Positions 6,913 to 16,891 of a DNA stretch of 23,839 bases are shown one piece after another. A model generated the notes under the pieces. It did not search any database. It was given only the letters and a program-made list of their open reading frames with translations, and was not told the origin of the DNA. Position numbers and translations under genes: made by a program. Every line of letters starts with the position of its first letter. Position 1 is the stretch's first letter. Source of the stretch: an uncultured Bacteroidota bacterium. Lineage in GTDB: Bacteria; Bacteroidota; Bacteroidia; Bacteroidales; P3. The stretch is from assembly GCA_900546465.1 (NCBI GenBank), contig URCX01000007.1, forward strand, positions 1-23,839. Reading direction: 5' to 3'.

Positions 6913-9888
6913 CTACACAACAATAACCTTAGAAGAAAACACCTTAGAACCACTTGATACTCTCAACACAAAGCAACCCTCCGTCGGCAGAGATATAAAA
7001 TTGCTATGAGATACAGCCACGACCCTGCCTTGCAAATCGAACAGCAATAGTTCGTCAACCCTCAAAGGCACATCAACCCTGAGCATGCGACCTGACTGAG
7101 AGAACTTCAAACCGTCATCAGTCGTATTATTATCGAAGGAATGCCACTTCAATCGCAAATCGAACTTTTTGCCAATACTGCCTGCATCACAAACAAAGGA
7201 GTAAGCACTATCCGACATAAAATTACAAAGTACACTGTCTGTTCCATGCTCTAAGAGTGTAATTTGTTCAAAGAACTCATCTCTCTTAGGTAGCAAGATT
7301 TTGAGTTTCCCGCCCAACTTATCCGACACCTTCAAATTCAGATTCACGCTATCCGATAAATCTCCTATGGCAGCCACAGATAAATCATCTCCGGCTATTG
7401 AAAACCACATATCAGGAGCCGAACCGACGCTGAACAGTTTATAAGTGTCGTATTCATCATACCCCATAGATGCATCATTGCGAACATATAATCTGACTTC
7501 GTCTTTTCCACCCTCGGATATAAGATTGAAATACAAGCTGCCAAGAATAGAAGCAGATGATTTGCTCTTACTTTGAGATGGCAGTTTTTTGTGCAAAGAC
7601 AAACCATTGGAAGTTGATGATACTTTTGTCATAAATCCGCCGAAAGGAGGAACTCTAAAATCGGAGACTTGATTGTTATCACTTGGGAAATAAGCCCCTG
7701 TCGATGGGTCAAGCAACCAGAACCCATCAATACTCTCCCTGCGGAAGTTATTCAATCCGACAGAGAACGGATAGGGATTACAAACCAAATGATAACCATT
7801 GCCCGTATTTGCCGTAAAACTTGCATTCTTCAAAAGACGTATGCTGTCTCGTAAAAACAAATTGCCTTCAAATGAAAGAGTTTTGTTATCCTTGTAAGCG
7901 ACAAGGTAGCCTGTCGAATTAGTAAAGAAATTCTCATTATCGTGATATTCCGAATACGGAATCCAAGAGTATAAAGCCTCATCTAAGTAATAGAGGTCAT
8001 CATCATAAGTTCGTTGGAAGAAACGACCGACTTCATTTGCCGATAGGTTCTTGACATCAATCGGCACGCCGAAGAAGTTCCAACCATTGGTATTGGCGGT
8101 ATAAGCAGAGAAGGAGGTCTCAACGGTAATCTTATCGGCTTTCAATATGCCGTCTATTATTAGTTCTGCTTTATTGCTGTCTGCATAAGCTGTGGAATAA
8201 TCGGATTGTAGCAGGAGTTCATTGCATTTTAAGTTTGTTCCAATGGGGACATTCACCTTATGTCCTTTTCTAATGATGACTTTATCGGTAGGTTCCGGCA
8301 AACAGGCGGTCTCCCATGTTGAAGGGTCATTCCAAGCTCCACTCTTCTCGCTGTTGAGAATTTTGCCGGTATCGAAACAAAGGCTTGCAACAGTGTCGTT
8401 GCCTACCGTCATGATACAGAGATAACGGCTCTGAGCTTCCAAGTTTTCCAATAAGATTTCATCTTGACCTGGTGTGATAGAAATATCTCTTACATGAGAA
8501 TAGGAAATAGGGTTATTTAGTTTATGTCTCAAACTACTGTCATTCAATGAAGCTGCTTTGAAATACACAGTATCCCATTCAACTGTAAGGTCGGGATTTA
8601 TTTGCGGATTATGTTTCACTCCTGTTATAATGCTACCTTTGCGAGTAAGTATTCTATCCTGATATGAAAGACCTGCCGTACCCGAACCCGGTATTGTACG
8701 TCCGAACAGGTCAATGGTGTCTCTATATTCTCCGGTAATATCTTTTTTCAGCAAAAGATAAGCATCATTTCCTCCTAAAAAAGAAGTGCGAAGCTCTATC
8801 GGAAATGATACAAAATCATACGAATTGAGTTCTTCAAGTTTATAACATACCATTATATAAGAGTTTCTATGAACAGTGTCCAGGGTTGAAAAATGATATT
8901 CAATATTAGAAGTGTTAACAGTATCAGAACCACTATCGACAAACCTGACTTTATAATCTCCGAGACATATATCTTTCCCTGTTCCATTGAATATTTCTAA
9001 GCCGTAATTGGACGACTTTGTCGCTATTCTTGAAAAGAAGAGGTCTTGTGTAGCGTTGTTTACTTTGTATAGGTGTATTGTCGGGGCAGTTTGAGTGCCA
9101 TTGTTTGTCAGGCTGAGTTTAACAGTATTTGAACCCTGAACCCGTGATGTCAGATGTTCGACTTGTCTCTTCGTTTCAAAGCTGTATTGTCTTGTCTCGG
9201 CTGTTATGGTATCGCATATTTCTACGTAGTATTTCGTCGCAGGGGAAAGGTTATGTATTCTCAGAGTGTCGTTGCTTAATACGTAGTTTTCTGATGATAG
9301 TACATCGCGTGGAGTGGTAATGGTGATGGAATCTATATATATACTTGTTGAATATGTTGATTTGTTGGTTATGGTAATATTGTCACAGTTATTACGAATA
9401 GTATCGGTTATGTTCTTGATTGAACTTGTAATTTTTATGGTTGTGTCATTTATCTCTAAAAGTACGTCTTTTTTATTAGAGGTTTTCTTCACAAACATTT
9501 TCACGACAGAACCTGCCGGAATATTTAACTTCGGTGTTGCAAATGCACCGCATTGCTCCATTAGACAATAAGCATCATTGGTAATGTCTCCACGTTTCAC
9601 TGTTATTCCCTTCGCTCTGCAATATGGCTTTTGTGTAAGGCTTCTTGGTAAGGTGTATAAACAACTTGTGCCTCCTATCGGGGTAGAGTTGTTTATCTGT
9701 TCGCTTAGAAAATGTTCAAAGTTCTCTTCAAAAATAAGGGTGTCCTTGAATATGCAAAGGCTTTCGTGTTCTCTTATTTGCAAGGGTATTATTGCTTCAT
9801 GGCAGGTGGTACCGGCTGTCTGGCAATGCGATATTTTAGGTATCAAACTTGCAAAGAGGAATAAGAAAAGGGTGATGTTAGGTCTCAT
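6913..9888 (-). CDS. T9SS-exported cell-surface protein with lamin-tail and fibronectin-like domains
   Basis: The 991-residue product begins with a signal peptide (RPNITLFLFLFASLIPKISHC). In order it shows a beta-rich N-terminal region with several cysteines (about 25-195), a fibronectin-III-like end ('IHNLSPATKYYVEI', about 211-224), a lamin-tail domain (about 292-398, 'YGLEIFNGTGKDICLGDYKV'), a second fibronectin-like strand set (about 465-505), a 'SGAWNDPSTWE' segment (about 516-526) typical of large surface adhesins, and a C-terminal type A T9SS sorting domain ('VDELLLFDLQGRVVAVSH' to 'SSKVIVV'). It is therefore expected to cross the outer membrane by T9SS and be attached to the surface. 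Ligand and function are unknown. It starts 26 bases after comM on the same strand. Confidence 0.85.
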   Translation of the reverse strand: MRPNITLFLFLFASLIPKISHCQTAGTTCHEAIIPLQIREHESLCIFKDTLIFEENFEHFLSEQINNSTPIGGTSCLYTLPRSLTQKPYCRAKGITVKRGDITNDAYCLMEQCGAFATPKLNIPAGSVVKMFVKKTSNKKDVLLEINDTTIKITSSIKNITDTIRNNCDNITITNKSTYSTSIYIDSITITTPRDVLSSENYVLSNDTLRIHNLSPATKYYVEICDTITAETRQYSFETKRQVEHLTSRVQGSNTVKLSLTNNGTQTAPTIHLYKVNNATQDLFFSRIATKSSNYGLEIFNGTGKDICLGDYKVRFVDSGSDTVNTSNIEYHFSTLDTVHRNSYIMVCYKLEELNSYDFVSFPIELRTSFLGGNDAYLLLKKDITGEYRDTIDLFGRTIPGSGTAGLSYQDRILTRKGSIITGVKHNPQINPDLTVEWDTVYFKAASLNDSSLRHKLNNPISYSHVRDISITPGQDEILLENLEAQSRYLCIMTVGNDTVASLCFDTGKILNSEKSGAWNDPSTWETACLPEPTDKVIIRKGHKVNVPIGTNLKCNELLLQSDYSTAYADSNKAELIIDGILKADKITVETSFSAYTANTNGWNFFGVPIDVKNLSANEVGRFFQRTYDDDLYYLDEALYSWIPYSEYHDNENFFTNSTGYLVAYKDNKTLSFEGNLFLRDSIRLLKNASFTANTGNGYHLVCNPYPFSVGLNNFRRESIDGFWLLDPSTGAYFPSDNNQVSDFRVPPFGGFMTKVSSTSNGLSLHKKLPSQSKSKSSASILGSLYFNLISEGGKDEVRLYVRNDASMGYDEYDTYKLFSVGSAPDMWFSIAGDDLSVAAIGDLSDSVNLNLKVSDKLGGKLKILLPKRDEFFEQITLLEHGTDSVLCNFMSDSAYSFVCDAGSIGKKFDLRLKWHSFDNNTTDDGLKFSQSGRMLRVDVPLRVDELLLFDLQGRVVAVSHSNFISLPTEGCFVLRVSSGSKVFSSKVIVV

Positions 9889-9913
9889 AAAAATATTGGT
9901 TTATAGGGATTTC

Positions 9914-11452
<1,539 letters not shown>

Positions 11453-11740
11453 GGTGTGTCTTGTTTATGCTTCCCTGAATGCAATTTATCAGTTATCACA
11501 TTTGTTACGTTTGCAAAGTTAGCAAAAAAAGCATTCAAAAGTAGTAAGAATGTCGTTTTTTTTCTTCATCAACTGTTGCTCCGCGTTTCTGCTTATCGGA
11601 AATAATGCAGTTGAAATAATGCATGCAGAAATCTGAGAGTTCTTCTTGAAATTATTATTCAAGAGTTTAGCAAATCGCCAATTCATTGTGATTGAAAACG
11701 CTATTTCTCTCGCTTTTAAGCAAGTGCAGGTGAAGGAAGG
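11453..11740. other. Intergenic region upstream of comM
   Basis: Apart from the comM promoter box I see no gene. The stretch holds an 11-bp direct repeat (GAAATAATGCA at 11599-11609 and 11613-11623) and a 7-bp hairpin (TCTTGAA at 11645-11651 with TTCAAGA at 11659-11665, seven-base loop) with no T-run. Confidence 0.55.
11514..11521 (-). promoter_or_regulatory. Candidate -7 promoter box for comM
   Basis: The reverse strand reads TAACTTTG, a perfect match to TAnnTTTG, 62 bases upstream of the comM ATG. A TTTG at 11539-11536 is only 14 bases further upstream, closer than the usual -33 spacing, so the -33 element is uncertain. Confidence 0.5.
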
Positions 11741-11773
11741 AAAAAGCCTCGGAGGTTCTCACCTGCGAGGCTT
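11741..11773 (-). terminator. Rho-independent terminator for the gene at 11867-12466
   Basis: AAGCCTCG (11744-11751) pairs with CGAGGCTT (11766-11773). An inner AGGT/ACCT helix follows after a G-G mismatch, with a TCTC loop. On the reverse strand the stem is followed by a TTTTT run (11745-11741), so it terminates leftward transcription. Confidence 0.8.
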
Positions 11774-11866
11774 GGTAAATATAGAATTATGAAAAAATCT
11801 ATCGAATAATCACCCTCGTCGCAGTGGGTAATCTTCATCAATTCTCTTTTTTTTGATGAGCTCTAT

Positions 11867-12466
11867 TTATTCATACCAAAGGTAATGGTCAAATAATATA
11901 CGTCTCTGTGGTTCTATTTTTTCTGTAATGTCGTGTTCATCTAAGAGGTTGCCAATGTATTCGTTGAATTCTTTGTAGTTGCAGTCATTCTTCCATTTCT
12001 CTATCTCGCATTTTTTTAACTGATGCTTATCTGTTTTAATACCAGGTAATTTCTTTGCTACTCTACTGTCAAATATAGAGTAGTCTGCTCTTCCATATTT
12101 GTAAGTATTGTGAACATGGCAGTACTTTGTGGTGAATGAAAACAAGTTGATTTTATGTTTGTCTTTACATTCTTTGGCAATATCGGACACCAATGAAGGA
12201 TCTCCAACAGCCACTCTGTTGTCAAAATTTACTTTTGTGATTATCTCGGCAAATTCAGGTAAAGTGATTTTTCTTTTGTGTAAATGCAGGTTTGTTGAAT
12301 ATGCAACATCAATTACAGCAATCTTTTTTGCGACCTCTATAACATTATCATTCTTCGGACAACAGTGTATTACTGCTTCAATTAGATCCTTTTCCTTGCC
12401 ATAGTAGCTTTCCAAAACTTTTTCATGACGCTCTTTCATCTCTTGGATTGTTAATTTCTTATCCAT
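11867..12466 (-). CDS. Hypothetical protein, possible OGG/HhH-GPD-like fold
   Basis: I do not recognise this 199-residue protein with certainty. It has no signal peptide or membrane segment, so it is cytoplasmic, and it is rich in Lys, Asp, Glu and Asn. A central segment 'LFSFTTKYCHVHN' followed by 'ADYSIFDSRVAKKL' (about residues 106-140) resembles the 'FSFATKYxxFHxP...FPIYDSxV' pattern seen in helical proteins annotated as 8-oxoguanine-glycosylase-like (OGG) fold, some from defence-type accessory loci; this is a pattern resemblance only. The gene stands alone between conserved operons, with its own terminator and 240 bases of AT-rich sequence upstream without a clear promoter. That setting suggests an accessory gene inserted between core genes. 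Confidence 0.7.
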   Translation of the reverse strand: MDKKLTIQEMKERHEKVLESYYGKEKDLIEAVIHCCPKNDNVIEVAKKIAVIDVAYSTNLHLHKRKITLPEFAEIITKVNFDNRVAVGDPSLVSDIAKECKDKHKINLFSFTTKYCHVHNTYKYGRADYSIFDSRVAKKLPGIKTDKHQLKKCEIEKWKNDCNYKEFNEYIGNLLDEHDITEKIEPQRRILFDHYLWYE

Positions 12467-12705
12467 ATCGTTGATCGTTTATAGGTTTAATTAAATATAT
12501 TTGATTGCAAACTTGGTGATTAGCGAAGATTGCTGTAGCTTTGAAGTGTTAAACAAAAGACCACAAACAATAATTGCTATATTCACCGAACGCGAAATTA
12601 CTGATATTTTCTGTATTGCAGATGATTTCTGCATTTTTTTGATACTTTATTTCCCCAAAATACACTTTCCACTTGTCCGAATGCTTGGATATAAGTGCCT
12701 TAGGT

Positions 12706-13368
12706 TTATCGGAGGTCGATAATCTCGGCTTTAGGGTATTTGTTTTTGGGGAAGACGAAATCATTGTCTCTAACTTTGATTCCGGTTTCATATTTGTTAA
12801 ATATATAAGTGTAGGTGTTGCCCTCCCTTATGTTTATTGTCATCTCTTTCAGGCGATTGGTGTTTTTATCGGAGGCAATCCTTATTTTTGCTATGCTTGA
12901 TTTGCCTTTAGGGATAAGGTCTATAATGTTTACAATGCTGTTTCCACGTTTCTCTTCCCTTATAAGTTTAGGGCGGTAGTCTTTCGCATAGCGTTCAATC
13001 AAGCCTACTATATTCAAGACATTGTTTTCATCATTCACCTGAGTAAGTTCGACTTCATTATTGTTTTTTACGAAATGCCATACGTTTTTCCCATCGGAAT
13101 AGTCCTCATATTCGGGGGAGATGAGGGTGAATTTATTCCCGTTTGATACCAAGGTGCCGGAAAGGGAGGCCGTTTCTTTGCCTTTGTTCTTTGTTGACAT
13201 TGTGAAAGTAACTCTGAAAGGGCTGTCGGCTTTTATTTTGGTGATAATCTTTTCAACTATTTTTTGAGCAGTTTTGTCAACCACGACTCCGTTCTCTTTT
13301 ACTCTTTGCGGGAGAGCAAGTCCTGCAAAGACAAATAAACAAATCGATAAAACGAATGCTTTCTTCAT
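12706..13368 (-). CDS. lolA: LolA-like outer-membrane lipoprotein carrier
   Basis: The 220-residue product has a signal peptide (MKKAFVLSICLFVFAGLALPQ) and the LolA-like half-barrel pattern: 'FRVTFTMSTKNKGKETASLSG', 'SGTLVSNGNKFTLISPEYED', 'YSDGKNVWHFVKNNNEVELT', then C-terminal strands ending 'GIKVRDNDFVFPKNKYPKAE'. LolA carries lipoproteins across the periplasm from the LolCDE exporter to the outer membrane. It starts 10 bases after the ftsK stop on the same strand; FtsK followed by LolA is a familiar pair in Bacteroidota, which supports the call. Sequence divergence within LolA-like families leaves the exact cargo unproven. Confidence 0.88.
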   Translation of the reverse strand: MKKAFVLSICLFVFAGLALPQRVKENGVVVDKTAQKIVEKIITKIKADSPFRVTFTMSTKNKGKETASLSGTLVSNGNKFTLISPEYEDYSDGKNVWHFVKNNNEVELTQVNDENNVLNIVGLIERYAKDYRPKLIREEKRGNSIVNIIDLIPKGKSSIAKIRIASDKNTNRLKEMTINIREGNTYTYIFNKYETGIKVRDNDFVFPKNKYPKAEIIDLR

Positions 13369-13378
13369 ATCGGTAGGA

Positions 13379-15928
13379 TTATTTACCAGTGTATTCTTTG
13401 AGTATTTCGTCCAATTCGCTCTCGGTTTTCACCAAGACTTCTCTTGCTTTGCTGCCCTCAAAAGGTCCCACAATGCCGGCTGCTTCCAACTGATCTATTA
13501 TTCTTCCTGCTCTATTATAACCGAGTGAGAGTTTGCGTTGTATTAAAGAAGTACTGCCGTGTTGATGTAGGACAACCAAGCGGGCAGACTCTGCAAACTT
13601 ATCGTCAAGCTGCTTCATATCCACTTCCTTGCTCGGTTCGGAATCCTCGTCCAAATATTCCGGCAAAAGGAAGGTCTCATTAAAGCCTCGTTGAACTCCT
13701 ATATAGTCCGCAAGTCTCTCTATCTCGTCTGTATCTATCAATGCACATTGCAATCTTATCAAATCGCTTCCAAGGGAAATAAGCATATCTCCCCTGCCTA
13801 TGAGTTGCTCTGCTCCGCCTGTGTCGAGTATTGTACGGGAATCCAATTTACTGCTCACCTTAAAGGCTGCTCTTGCAGGGAAGTTTGCTTTGATTGTTCC
13901 CGTTATGATATTTACCGTCGGTCTTTGAGTCGCTATTATAAGGTGTATGCCGACCGCTCTGGCAAGTTGGGCAAGCCTTGCAATCGGAAGTTCGATTTCT
14001 TTTCCCGCTGTCATTATCAGATCTGCGAACTCATCTATTACCAGCACTATGTAAGGCAAATAACGATGTCCGTCAGTAGGCAGAAGTCGCCGAGAGCAGA
14101 ATTTGGCATTGTATTCCGTTATTTTTTTGCAGCCTGCGGCTTTCAGCAAGTCGTACCTCTGATCCATTTCTATACATAACGAATTAAGAGTCCTCACAAC
14201 CTTTTTCACATCGGTTATAATAGCCTCTTCGCTGTCAGGTAACTTTGCAAGATAATGACGTTCTATTTTTGAGTACAAGGACAACTCTACTTTTTTCGGG
14301 TCAACCATCACGAACTTCAATTCGCATGGGTGTTTCTTAAATAATAAGGAAGATATAATGGCATTCAATCCTACGGATTTTCCCTGCCCTGTTGCTCCTG
14401 CCATCAGCAAGTGGGGCATTTTGGCAAGATCTGCGACAAATGGTTCGGAGGATATTGTTTTGCCTATTGCGACAGGCAGTTCATATTTACTGTTTACAAA
14501 TTGCGGCGATGTAAGCATGGTCTTCATCGATACAACCTGCGGATTGGAGTTCGGTACTTCAATACCTATGGTTCCCCTGCCCGGTATTGGTGCAATAATT
14601 CTTATTCCCAATGCGGAAAGGCTTAGAGCTATGTCGTCCTCCAAGTTCTTTATTTTATTTATTCTTGTCCCCGGTGCCGGCACTATTTCGTATAGAGTTA
14701 CCGTAGGACCGGGTGTGGCTTTTATCTTGACAATATCTATACTGTAATTCTTCAATGTGGTAACGATTCTGTCCTTATTTGCCAACAGTTCGCTCTCATT
14801 GATAATCTTATTGTTCTTTTCATAATCCTCCAACAAGTCCGGCATATCCGCTGTCGGCTGTCTAAAACTTGCCAATTCCAATTTGGGGTTGTATGGTTCG
14901 TCTATTCCGAAATGCAAGGGCTCTTCTTCGCTGTCTTCTTCAAAGTTCTCTTCTTCATTTCCTACGTTCATCGCAGAGGGTTGCTCAACTTCAAAGGTTA
15001 CTTCTTCGTTTTCGCTTGTGCTTCCTATGACATCTCTGTTTTGAGCGTTCTTTACTTCAAATTTTGTAAGTTCCTGCTCTTCCTCAGGGCTTAATAAATC
15101 CCCTGATTCATTCCTTCTTCTTTTTTCATCGGTGTGGAAAGAAAATATTTCATGAGTTTTTTCTTCCTCGATTTGAGTTTCCGTTTCCTCTTTCTCCTTG
15201 CGAAGCGTTTCTTCTCTTTCCTTCTCTCTCTCTTCGGCTTTCAAACGCTTTCTTTCTTCTCTCTCTTCTTTGCTTTTTTGCAGATGCTCTTTCCATGTCC
15301 TGATTGCACGAAATACAAAACTGTATCTTACGTTGAACAACATCATCGGAAAACTTATGGTGAAAGCCAATAAAAACAGGCTTGCACCCACCTTACCTAT
15401 TACGCCTTTCAACCAATAATTAACCGCCATGCCGACCGTCCCCGCAAAGACGTCCATGTATTCAAGACCTCCAATCTTCACACAGAAACCGCAAACTACG
15501 GAAATCCAAAGCATTATTACAAATACGGATACTATCCATTTGGAAAGGTTCTCCACATGCAGCCCGAAAAGTCGCAGAACGCCGAGTGTGAAAAGTATAA
15601 GGAACCCGAATGAAGCTATGCCGAAAGTATGTCGTATGAAGAGATAGGATATGAACGCTCCCAATGAACCGCCCCAATTCTCAATGTTTTGTTCTCCGAT
15701 TAAAAGTTTGATAGGGGAAAGTCCCTGCATTCTTGTATAATCATACGACCAGCTCCAAAAAAATGAAACAAAGCAGACAAAACAAAACACTGTGAATATG
15801 CTCAAACATACTCCCATTACTTTCGGAAATTGCTCCGAATGCACCGCTCTGCTTATCAGGCTTGCGGAACTTCCTTTTTGTTTGCTGCTCTTTCCCTTTG
15901 CTTTTTTGCTCTGCTTTGTTTCGCTCAT
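13379..15928 (-). CDS. ftsK: DNA translocase FtsK
   Basis: The 849-residue protein has a short basic N-terminus, four hydrophobic helices (about 38-60, 90-120, 132-152, 165-200), a highly charged Glu/Lys/Arg linker (about 212-345) that looks like coiled coil, and the FtsK/SpoIIIE motor with Walker A GATGQGKS (about 511-518) and Walker B 'IVLVIDEFADL' (about 627-637). A C-terminal gamma winged-helix domain ('RKLSLGYNRAGRIIDQLEAA') would read KOPS-like sequences. FtsK pumps DNA at the septum and assists XerCD dimer resolution. An in-frame TTG lies just upstream at 15931; the ATG at 15928 was chosen. The gene is 12 bases after the secreted-protein gene and 10 bases before lolA. Confidence 0.96.
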   Translation of the reverse strand: MSETKQSKKAKGKSSKQKGSSASLISRAVHSEQFPKVMGVCLSIFTVFCFVCFVSFFWSWSYDYTRMQGLSPIKLLIGEQNIENWGGSLGAFISYLFIRHTFGIASFGFLILFTLGVLRLFGLHVENLSKWIVSVFVIMLWISVVCGFCVKIGGLEYMDVFAGTVGMAVNYWLKGVIGKVGASLFLLAFTISFPMMLFNVRYSFVFRAIRTWKEHLQKSKEEREERKRLKAEEREKEREETLRKEKEETETQIEEEKTHEIFSFHTDEKRRRNESGDLLSPEEEQELTKFEVKNAQNRDVIGSTSENEEVTFEVEQPSAMNVGNEEENFEEDSEEEPLHFGIDEPYNPKLELASFRQPTADMPDLLEDYEKNNKIINESELLANKDRIVTTLKNYSIDIVKIKATPGPTVTLYEIVPAPGTRINKIKNLEDDIALSLSALGIRIIAPIPGRGTIGIEVPNSNPQVVSMKTMLTSPQFVNSKYELPVAIGKTISSEPFVADLAKMPHLLMAGATGQGKSVGLNAIISSLLFKKHPCELKFVMVDPKKVELSLYSKIERHYLAKLPDSEEAIITDVKKVVRTLNSLCIEMDQRYDLLKAAGCKKITEYNAKFCSRRLLPTDGHRYLPYIVLVIDEFADLIMTAGKEIELPIARLAQLARAVGIHLIIATQRPTVNIITGTIKANFPARAAFKVSSKLDSRTILDTGGAEQLIGRGDMLISLGSDLIRLQCALIDTDEIERLADYIGVQRGFNETFLLPEYLDEDSEPSKEVDMKQLDDKFAESARLVVLHQHGSTSLIQRKLSLGYNRAGRIIDQLEAAGIVGPFEGSKAREVLVKTESELDEILKEYTGK

Positions 15929-15940
15929 CAAATTATGTTT

Positions 15941-16657
15941 TTAGAAATCTTCGTCTCCCGAACCTTCTTCGCCACTCACGGATTTCAACTTCTCCAAGAA
16001 CTCTTCCTCCGTCAATTCCTCATAGCCGGCTTCCATGATAAGCTCTGTATTCTTAACCTTGCCTTCTATAAGTTCGGAAACCTTGAATTGACAAGAGATT
16101 TTGTCGTTCAAATCTATACTGAACTCGAAAGGCATGGCTTTAAGACCCGGACAATACATCAAATCCGTCATAGGTCCGATTTCATCGCAAGCCCAGATTG
16201 TTTCTGTAACATCTGCACCATCTTTATCCTTGGAAGTGCATATTATTTCTTTCACTTTTTTGCCTGCAATTTCCTTTGTATTACCTGTTTCTTTGTAAGA
16301 AATATCAGCAAAGTCCGCATCTGCGATTTTTTTCCTGATAAACCATTTGCCATTCAACTCATCGATAGGTATCATGGAGAGATCAAAAGTGTAGGTAATG
16401 GTTTTCTTTACTGCATCGGTCAATTCCGTTGCGGGTAAGCCTAACATCATTGCCCAAGTAAAAGACATGGTTTTGGTTTTGTTCTCAAAAACCTTGGTTT
16501 CCCATTCTGTAGGAAGTTGAGCTCCCTCAGGAATATCACCTGTCCAAGAAAGCTGATACTTGACTGTTCCTGCCCATTTACCTTGTTGGGCATTGACTAA
16601 ATTCATAAAGCTCACAAACAAGAGTGCAAGCAAAAAGACACGTTTTTTCATTGTCAT
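15941..16657 (-). CDS. Secreted protein of unknown function, GLPGLI/DUF4412-like
   Basis: The 238-residue product has a signal peptide (MKKRVFLLALLFVSFMNLVNA) followed by a beta-rich mature domain ('GKWAGTVKYQLSWTGDIPEG', 'KTMSFTWAMMLGLP', 'GNTKEIAGKKVKEIICTSKD', 'IWACDEIGPMTDLMYCPGLK') and an acidic Glu/Ser/Gly tail. The 'TKEIAGKKVKEI...IWAC' pattern, in which a modified precursor statement is followed by a Trp/Cys strand, is like periplasmic GLPGLI or DUF4412 proteins of Bacteroidota; this is a resemblance, not a firm match. The frame continues upstream into repeat array C as basic 'KKFFRRFNF' sequence, which is rejected because a TAnnTTTG box lies at 16698-16705. An ATG at 16651 is an equal alternative start. 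It leads the operon with ftsK and lolA. Confidence 0.75.
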   Translation of the reverse strand: MTMKKRVFLLALLFVSFMNLVNAQQGKWAGTVKYQLSWTGDIPEGAQLPTEWETKVFENKTKTMSFTWAMMLGLPATELTDAVKKTITYTFDLSMIPIDELNGKWFIRKKIADADFADISYKETGNTKEIAGKKVKEIICTSKDKDGADVTETIWACDEIGPMTDLMYCPGLKAMPFEFSIDLNDKISCQFKVSELIEGKVKNTELIMEAGYEELTEEEFLEKLKSVSGEEGSGDEDF

Positions 16658-16697
16658 TCGATTTTTGATTATTACTGTTTTGGATCTTTCAAAGGGG

Positions 16698-16705
16698 CAA
16701 AGATA
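16698..16705 (-). promoter_or_regulatory. Candidate -7 promoter box for the secreted protein-ftsK-lolA operon
   Basis: The reverse strand reads TATCTTTG, a perfect TAnnTTTG match, 40 bases upstream of the ATG at 16657. No TTTG is seen at the usual -33 position; that region runs into the edge of repeat array C. Confidence 0.55.
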
Positions 16706-16740
16706 CGAATTAAAACGAAAATACGCCGCACCCCAAGCGG

Positions 16741-16828
16741 AAAAGCCGAAAATGAAAAGCCGAAAGAAAAAATTAAAACGCCGAAAGAATTTCTTAGAAC
16801 GGCGTTTTAATTTCCTCAAAGGGCGTTC
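16741..16828. repeat. Array C of 21-bp-phased near-palindromic repeats
   Basis: Cores begin at 16755 (AAAAGCCGAAA), 16776 (AAACGCCGAAA), 16797 (GAACGGCGTTT) and 16818 (AAAGGGCGTTC), exactly 21 bases apart. An additional AAAAGCCGAAA at 16741 is out of phase by seven bases. The two middle cores are opposed and flank the spacer GAATTTCTTA, forming a perfect 14-bp hairpin (16770-16783 with 16800-16813) with loop AAAGAATTTCTTAGAA. A further inverted copy of the spacer-like sequence (AGAATTCTTTCG) follows at 16832-16843. Confidence 0.87.
16767..16813 (-). terminator. Probable intrinsic terminator of the activase operon, made from repeat C
   Basis: Read leftward, the 14-bp hairpin of array C lies 79 bases past the activase stop and runs into a TTTTTT stretch (16772-16767). 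The stem is only moderately GC-rich and the T-run overlaps its foot, so termination is plausible but not certain. Confidence 0.5.
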
Positions 16829-16891
16829 CGTAGAATTCTTTCGTTATTTCGTCAAAATCGCTTGCCGTGAGGCATTGTTTTTTTTGTGGGT

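Noticed and set aside
11774..11866. Short reverse-strand peptide reading through the terminator hairpin
   Set aside because: It would run through the stem-loop and lacks any recognisable feature. The hairpin plus T-run is the simpler explanation.
12467..12791. Reverse- and forward-strand frames of 73-80 residues near 12500-12790
   Set aside because: They overlap each other and the lolA 3' end, and show no domain, signal peptide or promoter.
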